Positions 8,070 through 17,061 of a stretch of DNA of 35,813 nt are shown here, one piece after another; the stretch's first letter is position 1; the number at the start of each line of letters is the position of its first letter. Origin of the DNA: DATCLS01 sp036563805 (GTDB lineage: Bacteria > Actinomycetota > Acidimicrobiia > Acidimicrobiales > VFJN01); contig DATCLS010000041.1 of assembly GCA_036563805.1 (NCBI GenBank), positions 1-35,813 on the forward strand, read 5' to 3'. The notes beneath the pieces were generated by a model, which saw only the letters and a list, made by a program, of their open reading frames with translations, was not told the origin of the DNA and searched no databases. The position numbers and the translations under genes are program-made.

Positions 8070-9533
8070 TCAGGGCGGGCGCCCCTCGATGAGGGACCGG
8101 GCCTCGGGCAGCGACTTCTCGTCGGCCAGCAGCAGGACGAGGTCGCCGGGGCGGAGGACCGTTGAGCCCTGGGGTACGACGAACTCCTCGCCGCGGCTGA
8201 CCAGCACCACCAGCGTGCCCGGCGGCAGGTGGAGGTCGACCAGCTGGCGGCCCGCCGCCGGCGAGCCCTCCGGGATGGCGATCTCGTGGAGCGCGGTGGT
8301 CCCGTCGCCGGACTCCACCAGCTCCAGCGGGTCCGGCCGGCGGGGTCGCAGCGGGGCGTCGACGCCCAGCCGCCGGGCCACCGCCGGGATGGTCGTCCCC
8401 TGCACCAGCACCGAGGTGATCACGATGAAGAAGACCACGTCGAAGATCACCTTGGCCTGGGCCGCGCCCTCCACCAGCGGGAACGTGGCCAGCACGACCG
8501 GGACCGCGCCCCGCAGCCCCACCCACGACACCAGCGCCGTCGCCGCCGCGCCGAACCGCGTCGGCGCCAACACCGCGCACGTCGCCACCGGCCGGGCCAC
8601 GACGATCAGCACGGCGGAGATCAGCAGGCCCCGGCCCGCAACCTCCAGCAGGTCCGAGGGGAACACCAGCAGGCCGAGGACCAGGAACATCACGATCTGC
8701 ATCAGCCACGCCAGCCCGTCCGCGAACCGCATCAGGCTCTTCTTGTGGATGAAGCGGACGTTCCCCATCGTGAGGCCGGCCACGTACACGGCCAGGAACC
8801 CGCTGCCCTGCAGCAGCGCGGCGACGCCGTACGTCAGCATCACCACGCCGATCAGCACGACCGGGTACAGGCCCTCGTAGCCGAGCCGGGCCCGGTTGAG
8901 GGCCGGCACGGCGAGCCGGGCGGCCCCGTAGCCGACGGCGGCGCCCACGCTCATCTGCAGGAGGAACACCGGCACCAGGGCGAGCACCGACGTGCCCGGG
9001 TCGGTGAGCAGCTCCAGGAACCCGACGGTGAGGAACACCGCCATCGGGTCGTTGCTGCCCGACTCCAGCTCGAGCAGCGGCCGGAGCCTGCCCTCGAGGC
9101 TGACGCTGTGCGACCGGAGGACGGCGAACACGGCGGCGGCGTCGGTCGACGACACGATCGACCCCAGCAGCAGGCCGGCCGTCAGCGACAGGTCGAGGAC
9201 CCAGCTGGCCACCACCCCGGTGATGACGGCGGTCCCGAGGACGCCCACGGTGGCCAGCAGCAGGCCCTCCCGGACCACCGGCCGGACCACCCGCCACTCT
9301 GTGTCGAGACCGCCGGCGAACAGGATGAACGCCAGCGCCACGACGCCCACCGCCTGCGCCAGCTCGTAGTCGTCGAACTCGATCCCGCCGACGCCCTCCG
9401 AGCCGGCGAGCATCCCGATCACGAGGAAGAACAGGAGGGAGGGCACGCCGAGGCGGTCCGACAGCTTGCTCGCCACCACGCCGAGCAGGATCAGCACCCC
9501 GGCGGCGACCATCACCACCTCGGGATCAGGCAC
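8070..9533 (-). CDS. K+/H+ antiporter, NhaP2/CvrA type
   Basis: A 487-residue inner-membrane monovalent cation/proton antiporter (CPA1). About twelve hydrophobic segments fill residues 5-390. Family motifs are FILFAGGLDTE, the SSTDAAAVFAVL segment and ESGSNDPMAVFLT with the transport Asp, followed by the VGLRGAVPVVLATFPL helix. The C-terminal 100 residues form a cytoplasmic TrkA-C/RCK_C-type regulatory domain (EIAIPEGSPAAGRQLVDLHLP to RPGDLVLLLAD). The start is GTG 9533, with GGGAGG seven to eight bases upstream. Family members adjust cytoplasmic K+ and pH. It is transcribed alone, and its start lies about 200 bp from the divergent rhamnosidase gene. Confidence 0.9.
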   Translation of the reverse strand: MPDPEVVMVAAGVLILLGVVASKLSDRLGVPSLLFFLVIGMLAGSEGVGGIEFDDYELAQAVGVVALAFILFAGGLDTEWRVVRPVVREGLLLATVGVLGTAVITGVVASWVLDLSLTAGLLLGSIVSSTDAAAVFAVLRSHSVSLEGRLRPLLELESGSNDPMAVFLTVGFLELLTDPGTSVLALVPVFLLQMSVGAAVGYGAARLAVPALNRARLGYEGLYPVVLIGVVMLTYGVAALLQGSGFLAVYVAGLTMGNVRFIHKKSLMRFADGLAWLMQIVMFLVLGLLVFPSDLLEVAGRGLLISAVLIVVARPVATCAVLAPTRFGAAATALVSWVGLRGAVPVVLATFPLVEGAAQAKVIFDVVFFIVITSVLVQGTTIPAVARRLGVDAPLRPRRPDPLELVESGDGTTALHEIAIPEGSPAAGRQLVDLHLPPGTLVVLVSRGEEFVVPQGSTVLRPGDLVLLLADEKSLPEARSLIEGRPP

Positions 9534-9715
9534 GGCCCACCTCCCGCGCGCCGGTCGACCAGGTGGGCGCGAACCCCCCTCGAGCGGCCGCGCGCTGACG
9601 AGCTGTCGCGTCGAGCGGGAGCATGGGTGCCGACAACCTAACCGGCAGGACGAATCGTCCGGCGCTACCAGGGCCGGCGTTCGCCGGTGCCGCAGGGCTT
9701 CCCAGGAATTTGCTC

Positions 9716-9732
9716 TATGCTATAGTAGATCC
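9716..9732 (+). promoter_or_regulatory. GntR-type operator 1 over a leaderless promoter
   Basis: The near-palindrome TGCTATAGTA lies at 9718-9727. TATAGT (9721-9726) reads as a -10 box, and exactly six bases separate it from the ATG at 9733, the usual geometry of a leaderless actinobacterial transcript. No Shine-Dalgarno sequence precedes the ATG. Four similar sites occur in the window, all in promoter regions around the GntR gene, so this is inferred to be an operator. Confidence 0.6.
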
Positions 9733-12603
9733 ATGGTCGCCGGGGGAGCCGCCCAGGGAGCCGACGTCGCCGGGACGCCGCCAGGCGCACTGCAGGCGAC
9801 CCGGCTGACGTGTCAGCGGCTCATCGATCCGCTGGGCGTGGACGAGCCGGCACCCGTCTTCGGGTGGACGCCCGTCGCCTCCCGGGGCGGCGAGCGGCAG
9901 GTCGCCTACCAGGTGCTCGTCGCGTCCGACCCCGCGCTGCTCGCCCCCGGCCGCGCCGACCGCTGGGACTCGGGCCGGGTCGGGTCCTCGGCGGTCGCCG
10001 GTGTGGCGTACGGCGGGGTCGCCCTCGGGTCGCGCGAGCGCTGCTGGTGGACCGTCCGCCTGTGGGATCGCGACGGCGAGGTGGGGGAGGTGGCGGCGCC
10101 GGCCACCTTCGAGATGGGGCTGCTCGAGCCCGACGACTGGGCGGCGTCCTGGATCGCCGGTGGCGGCCCCGGCTCCGTGCTGCTCCGCCGCGCCTTCACC
10201 GTCGATCGGCCCGTGGCCCGGGCCCGGGCGTACGTCAGCGGGCTCGGCCACTATGAGCTGCGGCTCAACGGCGCCAAGTGCGGCGACCGCGTCCTCGACC
10301 CCCCGACCACGACCTACGACCACGACCCGGAGCTGCTCGACGCCGCCGGAAGGCCGGCGAGGATCCGCTCGCCGCGGGTGCCGTACGTCGTCCACGACAT
10401 CACCGACCGCGTGCGGCCGGGCGCCAACGTCGTGGGGCTCGTGCTGGGCAACGGCTGGTTCAGCTTCGCCGACGAGCCCCACACGGGCCTGCGCCGGCCC
10501 TGGGCCGACCGGCCGCGCGCCCTCGCCCAATTGGAGGTCGACTTCCGTGACGGGTCCCGCCTCGTCGTGGCGTCCGACGCGTCGTGGACGGTCGGGACGA
10601 GCCCGATCGTCCACGACGACCCCGTCCACGGGGAGCGCTACGACGCACGGCTGGAGCAACCGGGCTGGGACGAGCCGGGCTTCGACGATGCGGGGTGGGA
10701 GGCCGCGACGCTCGTCGACGGTCCGGGTGGCGCGCTGCGGTGCCTGGCGATCGAGCCGACGAGGGTGATCGAGACCCGACCGCCGGTCGCCGTCCGCGAC
10801 CTCCCCGGCGGCGTGCGGATCTTCGACTTCGGTCAGCACGTCAGCGGTTGGACGAGGATCGTGGTCTCGGGCCCGCCGGGCGCCGAGGTGACCCTCCGCC
10901 ACGCGGGCGAGCTCCACGAGGACGGGACGCTGGACGACCGGGCCAACATGGCCGCGCACAGCACGGCCCGCCAGACGAACGTGTACGTCCTCGGCGGGCC
11001 GGGCGGACCGGGCGGGTCGAGCGGATCGGGCGACACGACCAGCGCGAGCGGGCCGAGCTCTGCCGCCTGGGAGCCGCGCTTCACGCTCCACGGCTTCCGC
11101 TACGTGGAGCTGGCGGCCCCACCCGACGTCCACGTCGAGGCCGTCGAGGCGCGGGTGGTGCACTCCGACGTGGCGGCGAGCGGCCGTTTCCGGTGCGCGA
11201 ACGAGCTGCTGAACCGCATCGACGAGAACGTCCGCTGGACGTATCGGGCGAGCTTCCAGGGCTATCCCCAGGACGCAGCCGACCGGAGCGAGCGGATCGG
11301 CTGGCTCGGTGACCCGGGGTGGATCATCGAGGACTTCCTCTACACGTTCGACACGCACGCCTACTGGGCGAAGTGGCTCGACGACATCCGCGACACGCAG
11401 CTGCCGGACGGCAGCGTGCCGATCGCGACGCCGATCCACTGGCGCGGCTCGACGAACTGGGACGTGCTACCCCGGTTCCCCTACGCCCCCTGGCCGGACT
11501 TCAGCGTGGCCACCTACGTCGTCATCGCCTGGCACGTGTACCGGTTCCACGGCGACCGGGCGCTGCTCGAGCGCCACTACGACTCGATGTGGAGGGCTTT
11601 GGACTGGGCCGTCGGCCTGGCCGACGACGGCATCCTCGGGGCCGGGTTCGGCGACCACATGGAGCCGCTGCCCGACGGGACCTGCACCCCGATCGCGCAA
11701 CGGACACCCGTCGCGCTCACCTCGACGGCGTGGCTCTACGCGATGGCCGACATCGTGGCGTCCGCCGCCCAGGTTCTCGGGGACGCGAGCGGCGCGGCCA
11801 AGGCGTCGGACGTCCGCGAGGCGGTCCGCAAGGCGTTCGACGCCCGCTTCTTCGATCCGGCGGCGGCCCGGTACGCCACGGGCAGCCAGACGGCGCTGGC
11901 CCTCCCGCTGTGGCTCGGCCTCGTGCCCGAGGAGCACCGCGCCGCGGTGGCCCGCAACCTGGTCGACGACATCGTCGGGCGCGACGGGCGCCACCTGGCC
12001 ACGGGGACCATGGGAACGGCGGCGCTCGAGCAGGTCCTCGGTGAGATCGGCGCCGCGGGCGTCATGTACGACATCGCCACCCAAGACGACTTCCCCGGAT
12101 GGGGCTACCAGGTCGCGCAGGGCGCGACGACGGTCTGGGAGACCTGGGGGCACGCGGCGCGGAGCTACCCGGAGGCGAGCCGGAACATGAAGCTGCTCGC
12201 CGCCGTGTCGGTCTTCCTCTACCGCGACGTGGCCGGCCTGGCCTGCCTGGCGCCCGCCTGGGAGTTGCTGCGGATCCGGCCCGCCGTGACCGACCGGCTG
12301 GCCCACGCCGAGGCGTGCGTCCGGACCGTGCGCGGCGACGCGGCGGTGGCCTGGTGGCGCGGCGACGGGCCGGACAACGCGCTGGAGGTCGAGATCGTCG
12401 TGCCGGACACGAGCCGCGCCGACGTCTGGCTTCCGATGGCGACCGACGGCGTCGTCACGGCCGGGGCCGACGACCGGCAGCTGTGGCCCGTGACGGCACC
12501 CGGGCCACGGCCGCAGGAGCTCCGACACGTCCGATGGGAGGACGGCTTCCTCCGCTTCGAGGCGGGTGGGGGCACGCACCGGTTCCGCGTCACCGGCGGC
12601 TGA
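9733..12603 (+). CDS. GH78 alpha-L-rhamnosidase
   Basis: A 956-residue glycoside hydrolase that releases terminal L-rhamnose from glycosides by an inverting mechanism. N-terminal beta domains come first (TRLTCQRLIDPLGVDEPAPVFGW is the typical GH78 entry, shown in part), then the RhaB-like carbohydrate-binding domain with LNG and YD(H)DP segments. The (alpha/alpha)6 catalytic barrel spans about 470-830, and a C-terminal beta sandwich follows. The likely general acid is E520 in SERIGWLGD and the likely base is E803 in ATTVWETW. A Gly/Ser-rich insert lies near residue 425. It has no signal peptide, so it acts in the cytoplasm on imported glycosides. The start ATG 9733 sits on a leaderless promoter. 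The solute-binding protein gene follows 93 bp downstream. Confidence 0.9.
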   Translation: MVAGGAAQGADVAGTPPGALQATRLTCQRLIDPLGVDEPAPVFGWTPVASRGGERQVAYQVLVASDPALLAPGRADRWDSGRVGSSAVAGVAYGGVALGSRERCWWTVRLWDRDGEVGEVAAPATFEMGLLEPDDWAASWIAGGGPGSVLLRRAFTVDRPVARARAYVSGLGHYELRLNGAKCGDRVLDPPTTTYDHDPELLDAAGRPARIRSPRVPYVVHDITDRVRPGANVVGLVLGNGWFSFADEPHTGLRRPWADRPRALAQLEVDFRDGSRLVVASDASWTVGTSPIVHDDPVHGERYDARLEQPGWDEPGFDDAGWEAATLVDGPGGALRCLAIEPTRVIETRPPVAVRDLPGGVRIFDFGQHVSGWTRIVVSGPPGAEVTLRHAGELHEDGTLDDRANMAAHSTARQTNVYVLGGPGGPGGSSGSGDTTSASGPSSAAWEPRFTLHGFRYVELAAPPDVHVEAVEARVVHSDVAASGRFRCANELLNRIDENVRWTYRASFQGYPQDAADRSERIGWLGDPGWIIEDFLYTFDTHAYWAKWLDDIRDTQLPDGSVPIATPIHWRGSTNWDVLPRFPYAPWPDFSVATYVVIAWHVYRFHGDRALLERHYDSMWRALDWAVGLADDGILGAGFGDHMEPLPDGTCTPIAQRTPVALTSTAWLYAMADIVASAAQVLGDASGAAKASDVREAVRKAFDARFFDPAAARYATGSQTALALPLWLGLVPEEHRAAVARNLVDDIVGRDGRHLATGTMGTAALEQVLGEIGAAGVMYDIATQDDFPGWGYQVAQGATTVWETWGHAARSYPEASRNMKLLAAVSVFLYRDVAGLACLAPAWELLRIRPAVTDRLAHAEACVRTVRGDAAVAWWRGDGPDNALEVEIVVPDTSRADVWLPMATDGVVTAGADDRQLWPVTAPGPRPQELRHVRWEDGFLRFEAGGGTHRFRVTGG

Positions 12604-12696
12604 CGAGCTCGCCGCCGCGGGCGCGGACCAAGGGACACACGACGGGGACGCAGGACGTGGTGCGGGCGACGCACCACCGATCGGGGAGGAGGCCGC

Positions 12697-14361
12697 ATGA
12701 GCGGACCTGACGGGCAGAGGGTGGAGCGGCCGGTGATCGACCGCCGGCAGTTCCTGGCGCGGGGCCTCGGCGCGGCCGGGGTGGTCGCGCTCGGCGGCCT
12801 GGTCGCCGCGTGCGGCGGCGACGACAGCGACCCGGGCGGCGGCACCCCGCAGAGGGGAGGCACCCTGCGGGTCGGCACGTCGGACGCGGTCGCGGCCAAC
12901 TACTTCCGCGGCGACTCCCTGGGCACCAGCGACGCCTCGATCGTGCAGTTCGCCTACCCGCTCTTCATCGGTGCCCCCGACCGGGTCGCGCTCGAGTACG
13001 GCCTGGCGGAGTCCTACGAGGCGGCCGAGGACGGCCGGACGCACACGATCACCCTGCGCCCGGGCCTCACGTTCCACGACGGCTCGCCATGTGACGCGGA
13101 GGCGGTGGCCGAGAACCTCCGCTCGGGCTTCTTCCCGGACCACCCCCTGCGCGACCAGGGCGCCTATCGGGCCCAGGCCACCTTCTTCGGGGAGCCGACG
13201 ATCGTGACCAGCGTCGACGTCGTGGACGAGGTCACGCTGCAGATCGCGCTGGCGTCGCCGATCGCCGACATCCGCGATGGCCTGTACCTGGGCAACCCGA
13301 TCATGAACCCGGCGATCCTCGCCCGGGAGGACTACGGGACCGACGCCAGCGCGCTGCGGGACGCCGGCTCGGGCCCCTTCCGCGTCACGTCCTTCGAGCC
13401 CGGCTCCTACATCGAGTTCGAGCGGTTCGACGGGTTCTACGAAGAGGTCCTGCTCGACGCGCTCCGCATGGAGAACGTCACCGACCCCGCGGCCCGGGCG
13501 TTGGCGCTGCGCGCCGGCGACATCGACGTCGCCTCGGGGCTCTCCAAGGCCGACCACGACGCCCTCGCCAGCGACGGCAACTTCCAGGCGGTGATCGCGG
13601 CGAGCCCGACGATGAACGTCTTCTTCTGGTTCGCCTGGCAGCGCCAGCCCGCTACGGCCGACCGGCGCGTCCGCGAGGCGATCGCGCTGGCGATGAACCG
13701 CGAGGCGTACCGCGAGGCGTTCTTCCACGCGGGGACCGCCCAGCCGAGCACGCAGGCGGTCGCCCACCCGGACCGTCTCGGGTACAACGATGCGATCGAG
13801 GAGCGGCCCTACGACCCCGATCGCGCCCGGGCGCTGCTCGACGAGGCCGGGGTGACCGACCTACGCCTGAGCCTGGCCGGCGTGGAGTCGACCACGGTCA
13901 CGCCGGAGGAGCGGGCGATGCTCGAGGCCATGGCGTCCGACCTGGGCGAGGTCGGCATCGACGTCGACGTGGTGATATCCGATCCGGCCACCGTGTACGC
14001 CCAGTACCGCGACCACGACGGGTTCATCATCTCGCTGGGACCGGCGGCCGAGAGCACCACGTTCCCGCTCGTGTACGCACCGCCGCCCGGGATGGACGCG
14101 TTCCCGGCCAACGACCCCCGGTCCGACCCCGAGGTCGGGCGGCTGCTCGGCGACGCCCTCGCCACGCCGGACCTGGAGGAGCGCGATCGTCTCCTGCAGG
14201 AGCTCCAGATGCTCGAGCACGAGGAGCTCGTGGTCACCATCCCGCTCGCGCTGGTCAGCCGCTCGGTGATCGCCCGAGCCGGCGTCCAGGGCCTCACCGT
14301 CTCGCCCGCCGAGCTCGACTCGTACCACCGGGTGTGGGTCGAGGGCGGCGGGCAACGGTGA
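12697..14361 (+). CDS. ABC transporter substrate-binding lipoprotein, family 5 (Opp/Dpp)
   Basis: A 554-residue SBP_bac_5 protein. The N-terminus has DRRQFLARG, a hydrophobic stretch and the lipobox LVAAC, with lipidation at C39. The twin-arginine-like RRQFL suggests Tat export. The mature protein starts with an acidic Gly-rich linker, then GGTLRVG, GLAESYEAAEDG, the LRPGLTFHDGSP motif and the RRVREAIALAMNREAY motif of peptide/oligosaccharide binders. SD GGGGAGGAGG precedes ATG 12697. It probably shares a transcript with the rhamnosidase gene. Its permeases and ATPases are 7.6 kb away in another operon with the same operator. Its ligand is inferred to be a rhamnosylated compound; family members also bind peptides. 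Confidence 0.88.
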   Translation: MSGPDGQRVERPVIDRRQFLARGLGAAGVVALGGLVAACGGDDSDPGGGTPQRGGTLRVGTSDAVAANYFRGDSLGTSDASIVQFAYPLFIGAPDRVALEYGLAESYEAAEDGRTHTITLRPGLTFHDGSPCDAEAVAENLRSGFFPDHPLRDQGAYRAQATFFGEPTIVTSVDVVDEVTLQIALASPIADIRDGLYLGNPIMNPAILAREDYGTDASALRDAGSGPFRVTSFEPGSYIEFERFDGFYEEVLLDALRMENVTDPAARALALRAGDIDVASGLSKADHDALASDGNFQAVIAASPTMNVFFWFAWQRQPATADRRVREAIALAMNREAYREAFFHAGTAQPSTQAVAHPDRLGYNDAIEERPYDPDRARALLDEAGVTDLRLSLAGVESTTVTPEERAMLEAMASDLGEVGIDVDVVISDPATVYAQYRDHDGFIISLGPAAESTTFPLVYAPPPGMDAFPANDPRSDPEVGRLLGDALATPDLEERDRLLQELQMLEHEELVVTIPLALVSRSVIARAGVQGLTVSPAELDSYHRVWVEGGGQR

Positions 14362-14372
14362 GGCGACCGGGT

Positions 14373-14414
14373 GACGGGCGGCGGGGCGGCCCGTGAGGGT
14401 GGCCCCGCCCCGTC
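14373..14414. terminator. bidirectional terminator candidate
   Basis: Bases 14373-14378 pair with 14409-14414, and 14381-14387 pair with 14402-14408, with a 2-nt bulge and a 14-nt loop. The structure lies in the 59-bp gap between the convergent solute-binding protein and lactonase genes. It has a strong G/C stem and no T-run. Confidence 0.45.
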
Positions 14415-14420
14415 GTCCCC

Positions 14421-15317
14421 TCAGGGCGGCGTGGTCGCGCCGTCGTCGATCCGGAAGATCCGATTGGCGTTGCCGGAGAACAGCGCCCGCTGCTCCTCGG
14501 GCGTGAAGTCCGAGATGATCTCCGCGTAGGCGTCGACCACGTCGCCGTAGGAGCTGTACAGGCGGTCGAGCGGCCAGTTGGTGCCGAAGAAGCTGCGCTC
14601 GACGCCGAAGGCCTCGATGCACTCGAGGACCCATGGGCGCAGCGAGTCGACCGTCCAGCGGTGGTCGCCCATGCCGAGGCCCGACATCTTCACGACGGTG
14701 TTCTCCGCCGCCGCCAACGCCCGCATGCCGGCGCGCCAGCGGTCGAAGTACTCGGCGTCGCGCTGCGTCGGCAGGCCGGCGTGGTCGACGCAGTAGGTGA
14801 TGCCGGGGTGGTGCGCCGCGACGTCACGTGCCACCTCCATCTCGTCCACGGCGGGGTCGTCGCAGACGACGATGTCACGGCCTTCGAGCTGCGCCAGCCC
14901 CCGCCGCCAGGCCGGGTTCGTGAGGTAGTCGTCGTAGCGCAGGTCGCGGATCCCCCGGAAGTTCGAGTAGGCGGCGTGCCGGTCGACCGTCTCGGCCGCG
15001 TCCGGGGCGGTGAGGTCGACGTAGGCGATGATCGCCTGCGGGAAGCCGAGGCGGTCGGCGAACGCCTGGAGCCAGCGGGTCTCCTCGACCGGGTCGGGGG
15101 TCCCGATCGCCGCCTGCACGTGCACGACGGCCCGTACGTTGTGGAACCGGGTCTCGGCGAGGAAGTCGTCGGCCCAGTAGCGCTGGGCGCGGATGGGCGC
15201 GTCGGGGCCGGTCAGCGGATCCACCGGCGCATCCGGCTGGAGCCAGTCGTAGCGCAGCGACGGCTCGGTGAGGTCGTAGAAGTGGACGTGGGTGTCGGTG
15301 AAGGGCAGCTCGGCCAT
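14421..15317 (-). CDS. COG3618-type amidohydrolase (sugar lactonase-like)
   Basis: A 298-residue TIM-barrel metal hydrolase of the Amidohydro_2 family, which includes L-fuconolactonase, L-rhamnonolactonase and pyrone-dicarboxylate lactonase. Metal-site signatures are FTDTHVHFYD at the N-terminus, FRGIRDL in the middle, YCVDHAGLP, VVKMSGLGMG and the C-terminal FFGTNWPLDRLY, followed by ALFSGNANRIFRI. It lacks a signal peptide. The ATG at 15317 overlaps the TGA of the upstream SDR gene (TGATG), so translation is coupled; GTG 15320 is an alternative start. Paired with a sugar-dehydrogenase-like SDR it most likely opens the lactone formed by that enzyme. Sugar specificity is inferred from the rhamnosidase neighbour. 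Confidence 0.82.
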   Translation of the reverse strand: MAELPFTDTHVHFYDLTEPSLRYDWLQPDAPVDPLTGPDAPIRAQRYWADDFLAETRFHNVRAVVHVQAAIGTPDPVEETRWLQAFADRLGFPQAIIAYVDLTAPDAAETVDRHAAYSNFRGIRDLRYDDYLTNPAWRRGLAQLEGRDIVVCDDPAVDEMEVARDVAAHHPGITYCVDHAGLPTQRDAEYFDRWRAGMRALAAAENTVVKMSGLGMGDHRWTVDSLRPWVLECIEAFGVERSFFGTNWPLDRLYSSYGDVVDAYAEIISDFTPEEQRALFSGNANRIFRIDDGATTPP

Positions 15318-16129
15318 CACGCCATCCCCGGCAGCGAGCCCAGGTGGAGGCCCCCGTCGATGTCGAGGGCCACGCCGGTGAGGAAGCTCGCCGCGTCCGA
15401 CAGGAGGAACTCGATCGCGCCGACGACGTCGGCCTCCGTGGCGTTCCGCCCGAGGGGGTTGCCGCGGGCCGCGGCGGCGGCCACGTCGGCCGGCGCGATC
15501 TGCCGGGTCTCGGACTTCCAGGCCAGCACCTGCTCACCCATCCCGGTGGTCGGGCAAGCCACCGGGCAGACGGCGTTGACGGTCACGCCGGCCGGCGCCA
15601 GCTCGGCGGCCAGAGACTCGGTCAAGCCGATCATCCCGAACTTCGACGCCGCGTACGCCTGGATGTTCGGTGCGCCGCGCCGGCCGGCGTCCGACGAGAT
15701 CAGCACCATGCGTCCCCGCCCGCTCTCCACCACGTACGGCGCCACCGCCTGGCAGGCGAGGAAGGCGCCCTTGAGGTTGACGTCCAGGGTCAGGTCCCAG
15801 TCCGCCTCGGTGACGTCCGCCAGCCGCTTGAAGTGGATGACGCCGGCGGAGACGACGAGCGCGTCGACGCCACCGAACGCGGCGGCGGCCGCCTCGACGG
15901 CCGTCCGCACGCTGGCCGGCGACCGGACGTCGCACGGGTGGGGGACGACGGGTGCGCCGGGTCGCGCGCCGAGGCTGCCGGCCAGCGCGTCGAGGCCGTC
16001 CCGGTCGACGTCGAGCAGCGCCACCGCGTCGCCCACCTCGTGCAGCCTCGTCGCCACCGCGCGCCCGAACCCCGAGGCGGCGCCGGTGATCACCACCCGG
16101 CGTGCCCCGCCCGCGGGCGTCGCTGTCAT
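15317..16129 (-). CDS. SDR-family dehydrogenase (sugar dehydrogenase-like)
   Basis: A 270-residue short-chain dehydrogenase/reductase. The Rossmann motif TGAASGFG (15-22), an acidic residue after beta-2 (LLDVD, D40) favouring NAD(H), the catalytic Ser at 145/146, Y159 and K163 (YAASK) and the C-terminal FLTGVALDIDGG are all present. In this regulon it could oxidise L-rhamnose to its lactone, or 2-keto-3-deoxy-rhamnonate at C4; the sequence does not decide. The start is ATG 16129, where homology begins; the open frame upstream is Arg-rich and unlike the family. No good SD is visible. An operator lies 60 bp upstream in the divergent promoter. The lactonase gene follows with a 1-base overlap. 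Confidence 0.85.
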   Translation of the reverse strand: MTATPAGGARRVVITGAASGFGRAVATRLHEVGDAVALLDVDRDGLDALAGSLGARPGAPVVPHPCDVRSPASVRTAVEAAAAAFGGVDALVVSAGVIHFKRLADVTEADWDLTLDVNLKGAFLACQAVAPYVVESGRGRMVLISSDAGRRGAPNIQAYAASKFGMIGLTESLAAELAPAGVTVNAVCPVACPTTGMGEQVLAWKSETRQIAPADVAAAAARGNPLGRNATEADVVGAIEFLLSDAASFLTGVALDIDGGLHLGSLPGMA

Positions 16130-16187
16130 CGCGGGAGCCCCCGCGTCGGACTCGGGCCGTTGGACCGGAACGTCGCAAGCACGGCAA

Positions 16188-16200
16188 TATGCTATAGCAG
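16188..16200. promoter_or_regulatory. GntR-type operator 2 in a divergent SDR/SDR promoter
   Basis: The perfect palindrome TGCTATAGCA lies at 16190-16199. TATGCT (16188-16193) could be the -10 of the plus-strand gene, seven bases before ATG 16201. On the minus strand TATAGC within the site could serve the SDR-lactonase pair, giving a leader of about 55 bases. The motif is shared with four other promoters here. Confidence 0.6.
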
Positions 16201-16236
16201 ATGCAGGTCGGGGCAACGGGCGGCGAAGGGGAGGGC

Positions 16237-16998
16237 ATGGTCGGGGACGGCAGGGAGACGCGACGGGCGATCGTGACCGGGGCGAGCACCGGCATCGGCG
16301 CCGAGGTGGCGCGCCGCCTCGCCGCCGGCGGCGCGGAGCTGTGGCTGACGTACGCATCGGACGAGGCCGGCGCGGCGCACACGGTCGAGGCGTGCCGCGC
16401 CGAAGGCGTCGCCGTCCGCGCCAGCCGCCTCGACCTGCGGTCGATCGCGGCGATCGACGCGTTCGCGGCCGAGGTGCGCGACGGGTGGGGCTACGTCAAC
16501 GTGGTCGTCAACAACGCCGCAATCTGCCCGTGGACGCCGTGGGACGAGATCACCCCCGACGAGTGGGACGCCGTGCTCGAGACGAACCTGCGCGGGCCGT
16601 TCCGGCTGCTCCAGCAGACCGTGCCCCTCGTGCGCGTCGCGCCGGGCGACCGCAGCATCGTCAACCTCGCTTCCGTCGCTGGCCAGACGGGCGGGATCGC
16701 CACCAGCGTCCACTACGCCGCGAGCAAGGGTGGTGTGCTGGCGCTGACGCGCTCGTTCGCCCGGCTCCTCGCGCCCGAGGGCATTCGGGTGAACGCGGTG
16801 GCGCCGGGCCCGGTCCGGACGGCGATGACCGACGCGCTCGACGATGAGCGCCGGGCGGGCCTGGCGAGCGGCGTGCCCCTCGGCCGGTTCGGGACCGTGG
16901 CCGAGGTGGCGGCGGCGGTCGCCCTGCTGGCCTCGCCCGAGGCCGGCTTCACGACCGGCGCCACCTACGACGTCAACGGCGGGCTGCGCATCGATTAG
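16237..16998 (+). CDS. SDR-family oxidoreductase
   Basis: A 253-residue SDR from ATG 16237, with TGASTGIG (14-21), NNAA, S146, Y160 and K164 (YAASKGG) and the C-terminal TTGATYDVNGG. There is no acidic residue right after beta-2 (LTYASDE), so NADP(H) cannot be excluded. I prefer ATG 16237 because GGGGAGG precedes it and the distance to the Rossmann motif is normal. ATG 16201, directly after the operator, would add 12 Gly-rich residues on a leaderless transcript. It is divergent from the other SDR and shares operator 2. It probably provides one of the two oxidation steps of the sugar-acid route. Confidence 0.85.
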   Translation: MVGDGRETRRAIVTGASTGIGAEVARRLAAGGAELWLTYASDEAGAAHTVEACRAEGVAVRASRLDLRSIAAIDAFAAEVRDGWGYVNVVVNNAAICPWTPWDEITPDEWDAVLETNLRGPFRLLQQTVPLVRVAPGDRSIVNLASVAGQTGGIATSVHYAASKGGVLALTRSFARLLAPEGIRVNAVAPGPVRTAMTDALDDERRAGLASGVPLGRFGTVAEVAAAVALLASPEAGFTTGATYDVNGGLRID

Positions 16999-17008
16999 CC
17001 GGCGTCAG

Positions 17009-17038
17009 TCGGACCCGACGGGCCGCCGTCGGGACCGA
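17009..17038. terminator. bidirectional hairpin between convergent genes
   Basis: Bases 17009-17021 pair with 17026-17038 over a 4-nt loop (GCCG). The 13-bp stem has a single A-A mismatch. It lies in the 63-bp gap between the SDR gene and the convergent D-2-hydroxyacid dehydrogenase gene. There is no T-run. Confidence 0.55.
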
Positions 17039-17061
17039 CCGCACGGGACGGGCCGCGTCGA

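Noticed and set aside
11467..13767. 766-residue minus-strand frame over the rhamnosidase and binding-protein genes
   Set aside because: It has no recognisable domain and is Arg/Gly/Val-rich; the plus strand encodes clear GH78 and SBP_bac_5 proteins.
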